Shown piece after piece: positions 6,508 to 8,272 of a DNA stretch of 8,272 bases. This DNA is from Gammaproteobacteria bacterium (GTDB lineage Bacteria; Pseudomonadota; Gammaproteobacteria; Woeseiales; Woeseiaceae). Where the stretch lies: NCBI GenBank assembly GCA_002685275.1, contig NYWX01000027.1, positions 1 through 8,272 of the forward strand, in the 5' to 3' direction. The position numbers were made by a program, and so were the translations under genes. The notes below the pieces were generated by a model that was not told the DNA's origin, made no database searches, and saw only the letters and a program-made list of their open reading frames with translations. Position 1 is the first letter of the stretch; every line of letters begins with the position of its first letter.

Positions 6508-8142
6508 ATGAAATTATTTATGATGCAATATCTAAAAATTATACTTATGGCCACAATATTCAATTGGATGCTCAGCTCCTCTGTGGTTGCTCAAGTCCAT
6601 CCAATAACCAATGAGCTATTGGCGGATGAGCAAATTTTTACCTATGTCACCATTGATGAACATACTTCTGTTGATCCACAGATAGTTGAAGATGTGGGTG
6701 GGTCAGCAATTATTAGAGATCTTTTCGAAGGTCTATATAACCAAGATAAAGATGGTAACTTAATTCCAGGTGTAGCAATTAGCCATAATACAAATGAAGA
6801 TAAAACTATTTATAGATTTACTTTGCGTAATAATGCTAGATGGTCAGATGGCAAGGCGGTTACAGCTTTTGACTTTGAATATGCATGGAAACGTCTAGCA
6901 AATCCAGAAACAGCATCGCCTTATCAATGGTTTATGAAAGTGATGAATTTGAAAAATGCTAGTGATGTCATATCTGGTGAAATGCCAGTGTCAGAACTGG
7001 GTGTAAAAGCTTTATCAGAATCATTATTGGAAGTTAGGCTGGAAAGTAGCTTATCTTATTTCCCATTAACCACTACTCATGCATCTACGTTTCCCTCACC
7101 TCAATGGGCAATAGATAAGCACGGTGTAAATTGGGTAAAACCTGAAAATATAGTTTCAAATGGTGCTTATAAACTAACAAAACATGTGCCAAATGAAACC
7201 TTAGAGCGCGAGCGTAATGAAAAATATTGGGATAACGCTAATACAATATTAGAAAAAATTGTTATTAAAATTGTGAATGATGAAAATGTAGCTCTTACGC
7301 GTTATTTTGCTGGAGAATTTGATAAAACAGGCGTTCCAACTGGACAATTCTTACGAATGCAAAAACAATATCCAAATGAAGTCCATTCAAATCCCTCACT
7401 TTGCACTTATTACTATAATCTAAATATGGGAGAAAATGGGCCAGAAGTGCTTAAGGATAAAAGAATTAGGCAGGCACTATCTTATGCAATAGATCGAAAC
7501 ATTATAGTTAAAAATATCTTACAGGCTGGTCAGATATCAGCTTACACCTTTACTCCGGGAGCCACAGCAGGATTCACAGTTCCAGAAGTTAAAATATCTT
7601 CAATGACTCAAGCAGAACGTGATCAACAAGCTGCTGAATTACTGAAAGACGCAGGATTCAACAAAGAAAATCCACTCTCAATTGAAATTCTCTATAACAC
7701 ATCTGAAGGTCACAAAAAGATTGCGATCGCAATTAGTCAAATGTGGAAACAAAAGCTAGGTGTTATAGCCAGTATGCAAAATCAAGAGTGGAAAACTTTC
7801 CTTACCTCAAGAAATCAAGGAAATTATGAAGTCGCTCGTGGTGGTTGGTGTGGAGACTATAATGAAGCTTCAACATTTCTTGATTTAGTGAATACAGATT
7901 CTGGATATAATGATTCTAAATTTTCCAATAAGGAAGTTGATCGATTATTGTTAGATGCGAAAACTTCAAACAATTCTCAACTTAATTATACAAAAATTGA
8001 AGAAATCATAGCTGATGAAGTTCCATTAATATCAATTTACCATTACACGAGCGCATCGTTTCTTAAACCAAAATTGAAAGGCTGGCCGCACAAGAATGTT
8101 GAAGGTGTTTGGTACTCTAAAAATCTTTATAAAGTAAAATAA
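6508..8142 (+). CDS. oppA: Periplasmic oligopeptide-binding protein OppA
   Basis: Substrate-binding subunit of an oligopeptide ABC importer (SBP_bac_5 family). The 544-residue product (E. coli 543) has a Sec signal peptide: hydrophobic core about 9-22 and probable cleavage after Ala28 (VVA|QV). There is no lipobox cysteine, so it is soluble in the periplasm. Along its length it tracks E. coli OppA: RDLFEGL (70-76), ARWSDGKAVTAFDF (110-123), NGAYKL (218-223), PSLCTYYY (296-303), YNTSEGHKKIAIA (396-408), QEWKTFL (426-432) and GGWCGDYNEAS (445-455). Cys299 and Cys448 match the E. coli disulphide pair, and Asp450 matches the aspartate that holds the peptide amino group. The open frame runs upstream through the tRNA gene, so the start is placed at the ATG at 6508; 6520 and 6523 are alternatives. 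None has a clear ribosome-binding site. Confidence 0.95.
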   Translation: MKLFMMQYLKIILMATIFNWMLSSSVVAQVHPITNELLADEQIFTYVTIDEHTSVDPQIVEDVGGSAIIRDLFEGLYNQDKDGNLIPGVAISHNTNEDKTIYRFTLRNNARWSDGKAVTAFDFEYAWKRLANPETASPYQWFMKVMNLKNASDVISGEMPVSELGVKALSESLLEVRLESSLSYFPLTTTHASTFPSPQWAIDKHGVNWVKPENIVSNGAYKLTKHVPNETLERERNEKYWDNANTILEKIVIKIVNDENVALTRYFAGEFDKTGVPTGQFLRMQKQYPNEVHSNPSLCTYYYNLNMGENGPEVLKDKRIRQALSYAIDRNIIVKNILQAGQISAYTFTPGATAGFTVPEVKISSMTQAERDQQAAELLKDAGFNKENPLSIEILYNTSEGHKKIAIAISQMWKQKLGVIASMQNQEWKTFLTSRNQGNYEVARGGWCGDYNEASTFLDLVNTDSGYNDSKFSNKEVDRLLLDAKTSNNSQLNYTKIEEIIADEVPLISIYHYTSASFLKPKLKGWPHKNVEGVWYSKNLYKVK

Positions 8143-8227
8143 AATATGATTCTATTTAAAACGCTGATTTTTTGGAGTCTTTGATCATTAATCATAAAAT
8201 AATGTTCACGTTATTTGGAAGTCGAAT
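8143..8227 (+). other. oppA-oppB intergenic region
   Basis: An 85-bp AT-rich gap. I see no gene, no GC-rich terminator hairpin and no convincing promoter. A GGAAG element (8217-8221) lies a few bases before the oppB ATG and serves as its ribosome-binding site. The longer gap after a binding-protein gene can reflect mRNA processing or differential expression, but no structure supports that here. Confidence 0.5.
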
Positions 8228-8272
8228 ATGCTTAACTTGATATTTCGTCGTATTGCGATTGCGATTCCGACT
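8228..8272 (+). CDS. oppB: Oligopeptide ABC transporter permease OppB (partial, first 15 codons)
   Basis: Only MLNLIFRRIAIAIPT is visible before the window ends. This matches the typical N-terminus of OppB/DppB permeases: a short start, a double Arg, and then the first membrane helix beginning with Ile/Pro-Thr (E. coli OppB starts MLKFILRRCLEAIPT). It has a GGAAG ribosome-binding site and lies directly after oppA on the same strand, as in opp operons, so the call rests on both N-terminal similarity and context. OppC, OppD and OppF would be expected further downstream, outside the window. Confidence 0.85.
   Translation, partial: MLNLIFRRIAIAIPT

Noticed and set aside
6288..6563. Minus-strand 91-codon frame across the tRNA-Leu gene
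   Set aside because: It is antisense to the tRNA and the oppA start, has no family resemblance and no good ribosome-binding site; a shadow frame.
1..8272. Defence, mobile or other novel multi-gene system
   Set aside because: Every sizeable frame is accounted for by housekeeping or transport genes. No transposase, integrase, direct-repeat array or unknown gene cluster was seen.

Overview
The window carries a conserved housekeeping locus of a low-GC (by eye, roughly mid-30s percent) gammaproteobacterium. Two things suggest this. The minus strand runs rnr - rlmB - rpsF - rpsR - polytopic membrane protein - rplI - dnaB, with a tRNA-Leu gene divergent from rnr; as I recall, this is the Pseudomonas-type order, whereas the enteric order has priB between rpsF and rpsR. 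The proteins also align well by eye with E. coli RNase R, S18, DnaB and OppA. I cannot name a genus.

Minus strand, read from about 6230 down to 1: rnr (RNase R, TTG start), rlmB (23S rRNA Gm2251 methyltransferase), a 92-bp gap holding a CCG-containing hairpin that fits the S6:S18 autoregulatory leader, rpsF (S6 with a long acidic tail), rpsR (S18), a GTG-started membrane protein of the DUF2232 type, rplI (L9), and the 5' two-thirds of dnaB, cut by the window edge. Gaps between these genes are 20-93 bp with no recognisable intrinsic terminator, so they could form one long transcript with internal promoters. The theme is ribosome biogenesis and RNA quality control linked to replication initiation.

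Plus strand, from about 6340 to 8272: a promoter with a perfect TTGACA box, tRNA-Leu(CAG) with encoded CCA, then after only 37 bp oppA (periplasmic oligopeptide-binding protein, complete), an 85-bp gap, and the first 15 codons of oppB (permease). This is the start of an opp-type peptide import operon. No terminator is visible between the tRNA and oppA, so the two may be co-transcribed.

The only stretch without a protein gene that exceeds about 150 bp is 6231-6507. It holds the divergent rnr/tRNA promoter region and the tRNA gene. I found no mobile element, CRISPR array, toxin-antitoxin or defence gene, and no convincing novel system. The points worth a second look are the rpsF leader structure, the S6 tail, the tRNA-oppA junction, an inverted repeat over the tRNA promoter, and the tail-less RNase R.
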